A DNA stretch of 17,593 nt from Anaerolineae bacterium (GTDB taxonomy: Bacteria; Chloroflexota; Anaerolineae; JAAYZQ01), in assembly GCA_016926595.1 (NCBI GenBank), contig JAFGOG010000430.1, positions 1-17,593 on the forward strand. The letters are read 5' to 3'. The notes under the pieces were generated by a model. The model was not told the origin of the DNA, ran no database searches, and saw only the letters and a program-made list of their open reading frames with translations. Both the position numbers and the translations under genes were made by a program. Shown here one piece after another: positions 1 through 9,209 of the stretch. The first letter of the stretch is position 1. The number at the start of each line of letters is the position of its first letter.

Positions 1-1
1 C

Positions 2-2260
2 TGGAACAGCGCCAGTACTCTACAGCCAAGCCCCACAGCCGCGGCATCGCCGGCGCCGTCTCGGACGCCATCACCTAGCCCTACGCCGTTTGGGACACCT
101 GTCAACGGAGAGCCAGTGCCCCTGTCGCTCGGCTGGCGGTTCGACGCTAACGGCCACCTGACTGACGTAGCCGTGAACGACTCGCGTGAGAGTGGTGAGC
201 AAAACGGGCCGGATGGACCGGCCTTCTTTCTCGGTTCGCTGGGCCGCACGGTCTATGCCCTGGATCGGGGTGGCAAGGTAGCATGGCAGGCACGTCTTCC
301 CGGCCCGATCTATGCTCTCGCCTTTGTCGGCGCGGGAGACCAGCCAGGCAGCCTGGCCGTAGCCGGGGACAACGGAGTGACCCTCCTCAATATGCAGGGG
401 CGCCGGATATGGCACCGCGACCTGGGCACCCGCATGACCGCACTGGAATCCGGTTTCGCCTATAGCGGGCAGGGCGCAGAGCTGCTGGCCGGTGGATGGG
501 ACGAACGGCTCACCAGCCTGGACAGCAAGGGCAATGTCCTATGGCAGGCGGACCTTGGCGCCCCGGTAAGCGACATCCTTTGGTTGCCAGGGGAGAAGGT
601 TGGTGTAGCCGCCACGCTGGATGGCGAGCTGCGGGCATTTGACCCATCGGGCAAGGAGGTGTGGCGCTTTCTCGCCGAGCCGGGTGTTCCGATTACCAGA
701 CTGGCGCCACTACCTGACGATCGCGGCACGGCCCTGCTGGTTGGGTTACAGAACGGCCGCCTGATGGCTATCGACATCGATCTCGACTCGACTTCCATGG
801 CGCCACACCAGGAGGCTGCTGGCGAGCCCCGAATGCGCTGGCAGCAGACATTGGGTGAGGGAGGACCGGTTTGGCACACTGCCGACGCCAACGGCGATGC
901 GGCGCCAGAGATTGTCGTCGGGACAGGGGGCAATACACCTCAGCTTGCCCTCCTGTCTACCACCGGTGAATTGGCATGGCGTGTGGCTCTCCCTTCGCCT
1001 GTAAACGCGGTCACCACCCTCAAAGTTGAGGGGAGCATCACGATTTTGGCCGGTCTGGCCAGCGGCGAGATCCAGGCTTATGATGATGAGGGACGGCGGC
1101 GCGCCTCGGTGCAGGCCGGCCTGCCAGTTTGGCGACTGGCAGCGAACGGCGACAACGCCTTGGCCCTGGCCGATGTCGTCGCCTGGCAGATCGTGCCAGG
1201 CGCCGGACCGGTCGGCGGCCCCTGGCTCAAAGTGCCGGCCCTCGCCCCCCTTTCACCCGGCATAGCCGATCTACAGACGGCGACTCCAGAGGCGCGCCCA
1301 GAGGGAACAGCGCTCCTCGTGTTCCTGGGCGATGTGGCGCCAGGCCGATCCATGGAGGCGCAACTGGCGCGGTATGGCCCGGCTTATCCGTGGGGCGGAG
1401 TGGAGCCGCTCCTGCGCCAGGCCGACCTGGCTGTGGCCAATCTGGAATCTGTCCTCACAACCCAGGGACAGCCACTCAACAAGCCCTACGTCATACGCGC
1501 CCATCCCCGCTCAGGACAGACGCTGGTCGAGGGCGGCTTTGGCCTGGTATCCCTGGCGAATAACCACGCCCTCGATTATGGCCAGGTTGGGCTGGACGAA
1601 ACGTTGAGCACCCTACATGCCTTGGGCATCGCCTCAGTGGGGGCCGGATGCGAGACCGGCGCCAGCGAAGAGCTACCTTCTGCCGTGGATCTGTGCGATT
1701 CCCATCAACCGAACCAGCCGGCTGTTTTCACCCTCAACGGGGTCAAGGTAGCCGTGCTCGGCTACGCAGGCGCGTATTGGAACGGCTCTCCGGACATGCC
1801 GGCCAGCGACAAGATCGCCTGGGCCGAACCGGCCCGGGTGCAGGCCGACGTTCGCGCGGCGCGGGAGCAGGCCGATGTTGTGGTCGTCCTGCTCCATGCC
1901 GGCGTTGAATATGCCGCCACGCCATCGCCCAACCAGGTGGCCACTGCCCGTGCCGCGATAGATGCCGGCGCCGACCTGGTCGTCGGCCATCATCCCCACG
2001 TGACCCAGACCGTGGAACACTACGACAGTCGCAAAGGCAAAGAGGGACGTGATGGATTGATCGTGTACAGCCTCGGCAATGCGGTGTTTGACATACCCCG
2101 GCAGGCAGCGATGCGGGGTGATCTGCTTCGCGTCTATGTCACCCGCGATGGGCTCCAACGAGCCGAATTGTGGCCCTTTTGGATCGAGGACGCCATCCGC
2201 CCCCGGCTCCTGGCCGGCGACGACGGCAACCCCCGTTTTTCGATCATCTACGACAAGTAG
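2..2260 (+). CDS. Exported beta-propeller / CapA-family (PGA_cap) metallophosphatase-like protein, 5'-truncated
   Basis: The frame is open to the left window edge. A GTG at 116 could start a 714-aa product, but the 38 codons before it have no stop and encode a Ser/Thr/Pro-rich stretch (RTPSPSPTPFGTP), the usual linker after a signal or lipoprotein sequence in Chloroflexota. I therefore infer that the true start and signal lie upstream. Numbered from the GTG, residues ~35-375 hold repeated blade-like units (VYALDRGGKVAWQARL, LTSLDSKGNVLWQADL, LRAFDPSGKEVWRF) typical of PQQ-type propellers. Residues ~398-690 match the CapA/PgsA-like phosphoesterase fold: GDV (405-407), NLE (442-444), SLANNH ending at H484, LLHAG with H594, GHHPH (624-628) and YSLGN (651-655). 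CapA family members act in poly-gamma-glutamate or capsule synthesis; the substrate here is unknown. The gene faces the kinase gene with 9 bp between stops and no obvious terminator. Confidence 0.88.
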   Translation, partial: WNSASTLQPSPTAAASPAPSRTPSPSPTPFGTPVNGEPVPLSLGWRFDANGHLTDVAVNDSRESGEQNGPDGPAFFLGSLGRTVYALDRGGKVAWQARLPGPIYALAFVGAGDQPGSLAVAGDNGVTLLNMQGRRIWHRDLGTRMTALESGFAYSGQGAELLAGGWDERLTSLDSKGNVLWQADLGAPVSDILWLPGEKVGVAATLDGELRAFDPSGKEVWRFLAEPGVPITRLAPLPDDRGTALLVGLQNGRLMAIDIDLDSTSMAPHQEAAGEPRMRWQQTLGEGGPVWHTADANGDAAPEIVVGTGGNTPQLALLSTTGELAWRVALPSPVNAVTTLKVEGSITILAGLASGEIQAYDDEGRRRASVQAGLPVWRLAANGDNALALADVVAWQIVPGAGPVGGPWLKVPALAPLSPGIADLQTATPEARPEGTALLVFLGDVAPGRSMEAQLARYGPAYPWGGVEPLLRQADLAVANLESVLTTQGQPLNKPYVIRAHPRSGQTLVEGGFGLVSLANNHALDYGQVGLDETLSTLHALGIASVGAGCETGASEELPSAVDLCDSHQPNQPAVFTLNGVKVAVLGYAGAYWNGSPDMPASDKIAWAEPARVQADVRAAREQADVVVVLLHAGVEYAATPSPNQVATARAAIDAGADLVVGHHPHVTQTVEHYDSRKGKEGRDGLIVYSLGNAVFDIPRQAAMRGDLLRVYVTRDGLQRAELWPFWIEDAIRPRLLAGDDGNPRFSIIYDK

Positions 2261-2269
2261 GGGCTATGC

Positions 2270-5200
2270 CTATTCTGACCGACCACCCAGAACGCTTCTT
2301 AAGGTGTGGACCAGCCCCTCCATACTGAACGGTTTGGGCAGCAGATTGGTCCCAGGCTCGAGCACGCCATGGTGAGCGATGGCACTGTCGGTATAGCCCG
2401 AGATATACAACACCCGCATCTCAGGCCTTGGAGTTCGCAACCGCTCGTAAAGCTCTCCGCCGTCCATGTGCGGCATAATCACATCGGTAAGCAAGAGATC
2501 GATCGGGCCGTCGTGCTGCTCGCCGACTTGCAGCGCATCTGGCCCATCCCTGGCTTCAAGCACTTGGTAGCCATGCGCCGCCAGGACACGCACAATCAAT
2601 TCTCGCACGGCTGCTTCGTCTTCGACAACAAGGATCGTCTCCGTACCCTTGCCCTCTTCCACTAGGGGTAGCACGTGCACCGGCTCTTGGGGCTCGGCTT
2701 CGGCGCGGGGGAAATAGATTTTGAACGTGGTGCCCTTGCCAACCTCGCTATAGACCCAGATATACCCGTTGTTCTGGTTGACAATGCCAAAGACAGTGGA
2801 TAGTCCCAAGCCGGTCCCTTGCCCTCTTTCCTTTGTGGTGAAGAACGGCTCAAAGACGTGTGCTTTGACCTCATCATCCATTCCTACCCCTGTGTCGCTT
2901 ATAGCCAGCAGGACATGCTCGCCAGGCCGGGCGCCGACGTGGTAGGCAGCGTATGCTTCGTCAAGCACTACGTTGGCTGTTTCAAGGGTCAGTGTGCCCC
3001 CATTCGCCATCGCATCGCGGGCGTTGATAGCCAGGTTCATGATCACCTGCTCCATCTGCGACGGATCTACCCGAACCGGCCACAAGTCGGGAGCCAGACT
3101 GGTCGCCAGTTCAATGTCCTCGCCGATAATTCGCCGCAGCATCCGGCTCAGATCACCGACGACACGGTTTAGGCTCAGGGTCTGCGGCTCGATGATCTGC
3201 CGCCGGCTAAAACTGAGGAGCTGCTTTATCAAGTTGGTGGCGCGCTCGACCGTTTCCTGGATCCGCTGCACATACTCCCACCGCGGATCCTCGGGGCGGA
3301 TCTGCCGCTGCAGCAACCAAGTGCTGACCTGGATAACCGTCAACAGGTTGTTAAAGTCGTGGGCGATCCCGCCGGCCAGCCGGCCCATGGCTTCCATCTT
3401 TTGCGATTGGCGGAACTGCTCTTCCAGTTGTACCTCGCGGCTGACGTCGTGCTTGACAGCCACATAACTGACAACCTCTCCGGCTTTGTTGTGCACCGGG
3501 CTAATAGTTGCATCCTCAGTGTACAGGCTGCCATCTTTTTTGCGGTTGATGAGCCGGCCGGTCCAGACCAGGTCAGAAGTAATGGTTTGCCACAGGTGTT
3601 GATAGAAAGCGTGATCCTGTTTTCCGCTTTTTAGCAGGCGCGGATTGCGGCTGATCACTTCGGAGCGGCTGTAACCGGTGATCCGCTCAAAGGCGGGGTT
3701 GACATATAGGATCGCTCCGTGCGTATCGGTGATCATTACGCTGTCGGCAGACTGCTCCACGGCAATGGTCAGGTGTTGCTGAGACTTGGCCAGGCGCACC
3801 CGGGCCAGCGCGCCCGACACCTGACCAGCGACCCGCCAAGCCAGATCCACTTGTTCGGCTGACAGGGAACCCGATCCGGTGGTCGCCTGCGACGATGTTA
3901 CACACAACCCCAGACCGCCAACCGTTTTCTCTTCTACAACGAGAGGCAAAATCGCCAGCGAAGCAACTCCAGCCTGCCGCATCAGGTCATGGAGGGGCGT
4001 CAGATGTTGCCACAGATCCGCGTCCGCGTCAGAGGGGCGGGATGGGGGTAATTCGCCGTGGTCGCTCTCATCGCCAAGGTCACCCTCCACCTCCAGGAGC
4101 ACAGGGGTTTGGCGCTCGATGAGGGCTTCTACGGGTCGATGCCCCTTTATGGGAAAGGTCAACCCTTGGGTCAAGGGCAAGCCCTTGCCCACTTTGGGGA
4201 TAGATAGATTCGCGTCAGGGGACCAGCACTCAACCACAACGACTGCCTGGTCCTTTTCCTCGTCGATCAGAGCGGCGCCTGCACCGGCCAGGCCCAAAGC
4301 CGAGAGCAATTCGCGGCAAACTACTTCCAGGATCGGCTCGATGTCGTGGCTGGCTGCCGAAGCGGCTGCAACCCGGTTGAGCAGGGCCAGTTCCCGGTTG
4401 CGCCGGACGGCCTCTTCATACAGCCTGGCGTGCTCGATGGCCAAGCTGGCTGAGTTAGCAAACGCCTGTAACGGCTCGGCGTGAGATGAGTCAAAGAAAC
4501 CAGGCGAGGCGCTGCTCGCTAGCAGAAAGCCGACCACTACGCCCCGCACCCGGATTGGCGCGCCTGCATGAGAGCGTATCCAGGCTGTTTCCGGGAAACG
4601 CACCCAACCGGAATAGGCCGCCGTATCCGGGACAATCAACGGCTTGCCGCTATCTCGCATCGTGCAAAAAGTGGGAGTGTCTGCCACAGGCATAGAGATC
4701 GGCCAGGTCCGTCCTGCTGTGCTGAGACGGTCATAGCCTTGCCAGCGCACAAAGCGGGTGTGCTCGCCCTCGATGAGCATGATGCTGTTCGCATCGGCGC
4801 CAAACACTATGCTCACCTGATCCAGGATCTGATCCAACACCTGCTCGAGCTCGAGGCTGCTGCCGACAGCCGCCGTCGCCCGGCGTAATGCCTCGGCTAG
4901 TGTACGTTGTCTGCGCTCGGCCTCAAATAGCCGGGCATTCTCCAACGCGGCTGCTATCTGGTTGGCCAGCGTCTGGCAAACGCTGATCTCAGTAGCTGTG
5001 AACTCGTGCTTGCGGGTGCATTCGATCAGTTCCAACAAGCCGACTGCCTCATCGCGCACTACCAATGGGACCATCAACAACGATCTCACCCCGTGCGCCA
5101 CCATCAAAGCGACCTCGCTCGCATCGGCCTTGGGGTCGTCCACCTGGACGGCAACCGGCTGGCGTTGCTGCAAGACCTGCCTCGAGGCAGGATAGTCGTC

Positions 5201-7537
5201 CAGGCGATAGATCCTGCCCGGAGGGTCCTGATCAGTGGGATAGTCCAGTTGAATGACCAGTACATCCCGATCACGATCCCACTTGGAGAAGGTACATCCT
5301 TCGACCCCGAGCAGTGCTGTCAGTTGCTGCACGCTGTTGTTCAGCACCCGTTCCATGTCCAGTGAGCTCGAGATCGCCGCACTGGCGCCGAACAACAACT
5401 GCAATTCTTTTAGCCTCTGTTGAGTTTCCTCGTACAGCCGGGCATTGTCCAAGGCGATGGCAACCTGGCTTGCCAGCGATTCCAACAGGCGACGGTGATC
5501 GTCGTCATAGGCGTGAGGCTGCACTGATTGCACAGAGATGGCTCCGATCACCCGGTCGCGGCCCATCAAGGGCACGCCTAACCAGGCGCGCATTGGCCGG
5601 CCACGCGTTCGCGTGCGGACAGGCAAAGTGTCTTGCTGGATATCGCCCACCAACAACGGCTGTCCGGAACGGATGACCCACCCAATCAACCCGCTATCAC
5701 TCCCGGCAAGGGACATTCGCACCCCGGACATCTGGGATATGTTCTGCCCATTTTCCATGGCCAATGTCAATCGGAGGTTGTCGGTCTCGGCATCGTACAA
5801 ACCGACTACGGCAGCGTCCGGGTTAAAGAGCCGCTGCACTTGTTCGTACAAGCGCGCCAGGAGCAGATCGGTTTCGAGCGCGCTGGTTGTGGCAATGGCC
5901 GTGTCGTACAGGCCAGCCAGCTCGTGAGTCTGCCGCTGCGATTCGGCAATCAGCCGCGCATTCTCCAGGGCAATGGCTGCCTGGTCGGCAAACAAGCTGA
6001 CCAGCCGGACTTCATCGTCGTCAAACAACCCGGTCTTTTCGTCGTCGGTGATCTCGAGGACTCCCATGACCTGGTCCTGCACTTTGAGGGGCACGGCCAG
6101 TACGCGCCGGAACGGCTCACTCCCAAACATCGCCGATCGGCCCTCCCATTGAGCATGGTCGGCTACCATCATCGGCTGTCCGGTTTGTGTCACCCGGCCG
6201 GCCAGGCCCTCGCCAAGGCCGAGGGTAACGCCAATATAGTCGCCGGGCAGATTGTGACTGACGACGAGCTCCATAACAGGCGCCGGGCGCCCCTGGGCAG
6301 CCGGCCGCAGCAGGTAGAGGCTGCCCATGCGAGCTCCCAGCAGGTTCACCGCCCGCTCGACGACGAGCTGAAGAAGGGACTCGATGCCGCCCGGGAGTTG
6401 GGAATTGATGTTCAGAAAAGTCTCATTCAGCGCTGCCATTTCCCGGGCTCGACGTACTGTCGCTGCCTCAGCTCGTACCCGCTCGCTAATGTCGGCAAAG
6501 ACGGCCAGCGTGCCCAAGAAACGGCCCGCAGCGTCAAAGCGAGGGCTGCCGCTGATCATGACCGGCAACCGTGTCCCATCCCGGCGCAGTAACTCAACCT
6601 CATAGTGATCAGACTCACCCCGAACACGGCGCTCGTCGGCGGCATGGATAATCGGCTGTTGGTCGGGTGGAACCAGGTCTGTCCAGTATTGTCCAATCAG
6701 CTCGTCAGGCGTGTAGCCCAGCAGTGCTGCCATCGCCGGGTTGACAAAGATAAAGTGCCCCTGTGCATCCTGCACGGCGATCCCCTCGGTCATACTCTGC
6801 ACGATGCTCTCGTTGAACGCCTGCAACTGCACGGCGTCTTTTTGACGGCGCGCTGCCTCGACAGCCAGCCCAGCCTGATCAATCAGGCCAAGCAGCATCG
6901 CCTGCTCCTCCTCGGACAGCCGGTCTCGGGGAGAAAAGACGGCCAGCACCCCTACCGTCTTGGCAACCCTAGTGCCACTGCCCGTGGGCAGTGGGATGCA
7001 GGCAGACAGCTTGGTGGCCGTCAGCTCCTGGATGAGCAGGGCCAGCCCGGGACTGATTTCAGGCTCGACACCCGACACAATCCGTTCCGGTGCGCCAAGC
7101 CAGGTCTCCAGCTCGCCGCTCCTATAGGCGCGGACTAGTGGGTTGTCCTCGATCGTCAGGGACAGGTGAAACGCCTCCAGAGCAACCCCGGTCGCGCTGA
7201 ATACTGCCTCGAGATCCTGGTCGCCCGCCGACGCCCCGACCCTCAGCGACGTGCCAGCGTTGTCAGGAAGTACAATCAGCGCTCCGATATAGTCAAGGGC
7301 CTGAACAGCGCCATGGACGATCGTCTCCAGTACCTCCTGGAGCGGAAGCGTGTTGCGCAACGTCGCGTTGATCCGCTGTAGTGTTTCCAGGTAGCGTAGT
7401 TTTTTCTCGACCTCGACCGACAGGATGCGTTGGCGCTCGGCATCGCATGCTTCCATCTCTGTCAGGCGGGCGCGCAGCGCGGCTAATTCGGCGATCAGCT
7501 CAGCTTGACTTTTATGAACATCACGATTATCCTGCAT
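2270..7537 (-). CDS. Soluble multi-GAF/PAS hybrid sensor histidine kinase, 1755 aa
   Basis: Order from the chosen ATG: coiled-coil helix ~10-60; GAF1 ~60-235; PAS1 ~240-355; GAF2 ~365-535; GAF3 ~540-705; GAF4 ~710-875; GAF5 ~880-1045; GAF6 ~1050-1250; PAS2 ~1255-1370; HisKA with H1393 in GGIAHDFNNLLT; HATPase_c with N-box N1505/D1508, G1 box D1548 (SDTGVGM) and G2 box GQGTGLGLS (~1573-1580); receiver with E1639/D1640, phospho-acceptor D1685 (LTDVIMP), S1713 and K1735. Five GAF domains end in near-identical signalling helices (ALENARL or similar). No membrane segment or DNA-binding domain is visible, so it is probably a cytoplasmic kinase sensing small ligands or redox/light cues, passing phosphate to its own receiver and possibly onward. 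The ATG at 7537 is preferred over a TTG at 7603 because GAGGAG lies 6 nt upstream and the TTG falls inside the -10 box. The ligand is unknown. Confidence 0.93.
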   Translation of the reverse strand: MQDNRDVHKSQAELIAELAALRARLTEMEACDAERQRILSVEVEKKLRYLETLQRINATLRNTLPLQEVLETIVHGAVQALDYIGALIVLPDNAGTSLRVGASAGDQDLEAVFSATGVALEAFHLSLTIEDNPLVRAYRSGELETWLGAPERIVSGVEPEISPGLALLIQELTATKLSACIPLPTGSGTRVAKTVGVLAVFSPRDRLSEEEQAMLLGLIDQAGLAVEAARRQKDAVQLQAFNESIVQSMTEGIAVQDAQGHFIFVNPAMAALLGYTPDELIGQYWTDLVPPDQQPIIHAADERRVRGESDHYEVELLRRDGTRLPVMISGSPRFDAAGRFLGTLAVFADISERVRAEAATVRRAREMAALNETFLNINSQLPGGIESLLQLVVERAVNLLGARMGSLYLLRPAAQGRPAPVMELVVSHNLPGDYIGVTLGLGEGLAGRVTQTGQPMMVADHAQWEGRSAMFGSEPFRRVLAVPLKVQDQVMGVLEITDDEKTGLFDDDEVRLVSLFADQAAIALENARLIAESQRQTHELAGLYDTAIATTSALETDLLLARLYEQVQRLFNPDAAVVGLYDAETDNLRLTLAMENGQNISQMSGVRMSLAGSDSGLIGWVIRSGQPLLVGDIQQDTLPVRTRTRGRPMRAWLGVPLMGRDRVIGAISVQSVQPHAYDDDHRRLLESLASQVAIALDNARLYEETQQRLKELQLLFGASAAISSSLDMERVLNNSVQQLTALLGVEGCTFSKWDRDRDVLVIQLDYPTDQDPPGRIYRLDDYPASRQVLQQRQPVAVQVDDPKADASEVALMVAHGVRSLLMVPLVVRDEAVGLLELIECTRKHEFTATEISVCQTLANQIAAALENARLFEAERRQRTLAEALRRATAAVGSSLELEQVLDQILDQVSIVFGADANSIMLIEGEHTRFVRWQGYDRLSTAGRTWPISMPVADTPTFCTMRDSGKPLIVPDTAAYSGWVRFPETAWIRSHAGAPIRVRGVVVGFLLASSASPGFFDSSHAEPLQAFANSASLAIEHARLYEEAVRRNRELALLNRVAAASAASHDIEPILEVVCRELLSALGLAGAGAALIDEEKDQAVVVVECWSPDANLSIPKVGKGLPLTQGLTFPIKGHRPVEALIERQTPVLLEVEGDLGDESDHGELPPSRPSDADADLWQHLTPLHDLMRQAGVASLAILPLVVEEKTVGGLGLCVTSSQATTGSGSLSAEQVDLAWRVAGQVSGALARVRLAKSQQHLTIAVEQSADSVMITDTHGAILYVNPAFERITGYSRSEVISRNPRLLKSGKQDHAFYQHLWQTITSDLVWTGRLINRKKDGSLYTEDATISPVHNKAGEVVSYVAVKHDVSREVQLEEQFRQSQKMEAMGRLAGGIAHDFNNLLTVIQVSTWLLQRQIRPEDPRWEYVQRIQETVERATNLIKQLLSFSRRQIIEPQTLSLNRVVGDLSRMLRRIIGEDIELATSLAPDLWPVRVDPSQMEQVIMNLAINARDAMANGGTLTLETANVVLDEAYAAYHVGARPGEHVLLAISDTGVGMDDEVKAHVFEPFFTTKERGQGTGLGLSTVFGIVNQNNGYIWVYSEVGKGTTFKIYFPRAEAEPQEPVHVLPLVEEGKGTETILVVEDEAAVRELIVRVLAAHGYQVLEARDGPDALQVGEQHDGPIDLLLTDVIMPHMDGGELYERLRTPRPEMRVLYISGYTDSAIAHHGVLEPGTNLLPKPFSMEGLVHTLRSVLGGRSE

Positions 7538-7543
7538 CTCAGG

Positions 7544-7549
7544 CTCCTC
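7544..7549 (-). promoter_or_regulatory. Shine-Dalgarno of the hybrid kinase
   Basis: On the minus strand GAGGAG is followed by a 6-nt spacer (CCTGAG) and ATG at 7537. It decides the start of the kinase against the upstream TTG at 7603, which would add 22 residues with no domain character. Confidence 0.8.
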
Positions 7550-7602
7550 GGAAGGCAACCACGGGGCTGCCTTGACCATTTGGCGACAGGGGCGATGCGC
7601 CA

Positions 7603-7611
7603 ATTATAACA
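7603..7611 (-). promoter_or_regulatory. Extended -10 promoter of the hybrid kinase
   Basis: The minus strand reads TGTTATAAT, an extended -10 (TGn) joined to a perfect TATAAT. The -35 position is poor (TTTTCG at 17-bp spacing), as tolerated for extended -10 promoters. The predicted transcript starts near 7596 and has a leader of about 60 nt. Confidence 0.6.
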
Positions 7612-7622
7612 CGAAATGCCTC

Positions 7623-7652
7623 TTGCGAAAAACGCCAGGGAGCCAGTATGAA
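7623..7652 (+). promoter_or_regulatory. Weak candidate promoter for the DUF4139 operon
   Basis: TTGCGA (7623-7628) and TATGAA (7647-7652) are separated by 18 bp; each matches 4 of 6 consensus bases. It is the best sigma70-like pair I found between the divergent genes, but it is weak and could be chance. Confidence 0.25.
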
Positions 7653-7666
7653 CAGCAGACAAGAGT

Positions 7667-7680
7667 ATTGCGCCCGCAAT
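7667..7680. promoter_or_regulatory. Perfect short dyad ATTGCG-CC-CGCAAT
   Basis: A 6-2-6 perfect inverted repeat lies between the kinase and DUF4139 genes, just downstream of the weak plus-strand promoter candidate and about 60 bp from the kinase -10. Its position suits an operator for one or both genes. No regulator is identified. Confidence 0.35.
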
Positions 7681-7736
7681 CGTGGAACCTGTGCCAAGGT
7701 TCGTGCGTTCTATAGGTAGGCCACAGGGCCAATTTC

Positions 7737-7744
7737 AAGGAGGG
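7737..7744 (+). promoter_or_regulatory. Strong Shine-Dalgarno of the DUF4139 gene
   Basis: AAGGAGGG followed by a 6-nt spacer and ATG at 7751. It selects this start over an in-frame GTG at 7682; the signal peptide also begins at this ATG. Confidence 0.85.
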
Positions 7745-7750
7745 AATCCC

Positions 7751-9208
7751 ATGTTTGAGAAAAGAGCGTCAAGTTGGAGTCTGGCTGTACTACTGGCAGT
7801 GGCGTGCGTGGTGTTGTCAGGCATCGAGCAGGGATCGGCAGCGGCCGTCGCCCAGGCGGAAGGGGTGGAATTGGCGGTGTATAACCAGAACCTGGCGCTG
7901 GTCAAAGAGCACCGCAGCCTCGACCTTACCAAGGGGCTGAATGAAGTGCGCTTTGCCGATGTGGCGGCCATGATCGATCCCACCAGCGTCCACTTTAGCT
8001 CCCTGACCGACCCGCAGGGGACGGTGGTTCTGGAGCAGAATTATGAGTACGATGTCGTCGGTTCGGCCAAGCTGCTACAGAAGTATGTTGACCAGGAGAT
8101 CAGCCTGGTGACCGAGGACGGGCAAAAGTACACCGGCACCCTGCTGAACGCCACGGAGGACGCGATCTTGCAGTCCGCCGACGGCAAGGTGACGGTTGTC
8201 AAGGTCAACCAGATCAAAGAGTTTGACTTTCCTGCCCTGCCGGAGGGACTGATCACCAAGCCGACGCTCGTCTGGCAAGTCGAGTCGGCGCAGGGAGAGG
8301 CCCAGGATGTGGAGGTTACCTATCTGACCGGCGGCATCAACTGGTACGCTAATTACGTCGCGGTCCTGGCCGACGACGATGCATCGCTTGACCTGAATGG
8401 CTGGATCACCCTCGACAACCGGAGTGGGGCCAGCTACAAGGACGCCAAGCTCAAAGTGATCGCCGGCGACATCCACCGCGCGGCCACCGACGGCTATGCC
8501 GAAATGGCGAAGGTAGCCTATGATGCTATGACTGCGCCCGCTGCCCAAGTGGAGGAGCGCAGCTTTTTCGAGTACCACCTGTACGAAGTCCAACGCCCAG
8601 TGACGGTCAAGGACCAGCAGACAAAGCAGATTGAATTCGTAACCGGCAGCGGCATCCCGGCGCTCAAGTTCTTTGTCTATGACGGGTCGCAGATCGGCTA
8701 CTGGGGGCGCTATGAACCGGTCCAGGACCCCGGCTATGGCACCACCTCAAACGAAAAAGTGCAGGTCATGCTCGAATTCAGAAATGGTGAGAAGGAAGGG
8801 TTGGGCGTCCCGCTGCCCAAAGGTACGATCCGCGTGTTCAAGGAGGACATAGATGGCTCCACCCTCCTCATCGGCGAGGACTCGATCGACCACACCCCCA
8901 AAGACGAGCAGATCCGGCTATACATCGGCGACGCTTTTGACATTGTCGGCGAGCGGGCGCAGACCGATTTCCGGATCGACACCGGCAGGCGTTTCATGGA
9001 AGAGTCGTACAGGATCACCCTGCGCAACCACAAGGATGAGAAGGTCGAGGTGCGCGTGACAGAGCACATGTTCCGTTGGAGTCAATGGGAGATCCTGGAA
9101 GAGAGCCTCAAGCACGAAAAGCTGGACGCCCAGACGATCGAGTTCCGGGTACCGGTCGAGGCCGACGGTGAGGTAGTGGTAACTTATACGGTTCGCTACG
9201 AGTGGTAG
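7751..9208 (+). CDS. Secreted DUF4139 domain-containing protein
   Basis: 485 aa. Residues 1-37 look like a signal peptide: basic start (MFEKR), hydrophobic core LAVLLAVACVVLSG (11-24), and AXA-type sites near AAAVAQA before the mature EGVELAVY. The body has the shape of DUF4139 proteins: an N-terminal beta-rich part starting LAVYNQNLALVKEHR (~41-55), a VTYLTGGINWYANYVAVL core (~189-206), NGWITLDNRSG (~216-226), and a C-terminal sandwich ending VVVTYTVRYEW. The biochemical role of this family is not established; the fold suggests an envelope or extracellular scaffold. No lipobox is evident, although one Cys sits within the hydrophobic core. It is the first gene of an operon: the next ATG follows its stop by 1 bp. 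Confidence 0.85.
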   Translation: MFEKRASSWSLAVLLAVACVVLSGIEQGSAAAVAQAEGVELAVYNQNLALVKEHRSLDLTKGLNEVRFADVAAMIDPTSVHFSSLTDPQGTVVLEQNYEYDVVGSAKLLQKYVDQEISLVTEDGQKYTGTLLNATEDAILQSADGKVTVVKVNQIKEFDFPALPEGLITKPTLVWQVESAQGEAQDVEVTYLTGGINWYANYVAVLADDDASLDLNGWITLDNRSGASYKDAKLKVIAGDIHRAATDGYAEMAKVAYDAMTAPAAQVEERSFFEYHLYEVQRPVTVKDQQTKQIEFVTGSGIPALKFFVYDGSQIGYWGRYEPVQDPGYGTTSNEKVQVMLEFRNGEKEGLGVPLPKGTIRVFKEDIDGSTLLIGEDSIDHTPKDEQIRLYIGDAFDIVGERAQTDFRIDTGRRFMEESYRITLRNHKDEKVEVRVTEHMFRWSQWEILEESLKHEKLDAQTIEFRVPVEADGEVVVTYTVRYEW

Positions 9209-9209
9209 G

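Noticed and set aside
71..415. 114-codon minus-strand open frame
   Set aside because: It lies opposite the propeller domain of the real gene and has no recognisable motif or SD; it is typical of long antisense frames in GC-rich DNA.
5633..6592. 319-codon plus-strand open frame inside the kinase gene
   Set aside because: It is antisense to GAF domains 2 and 3 and PAS1; the sense protein has clear domain motifs, while this frame shows none.
7538..7603. 22-codon N-terminal extension of the hybrid kinase from TTG 7603
   Set aside because: The TTG lies inside the TATAAT box, has no SD, and the ATG at 7537 has GAGGAG at ideal spacing.
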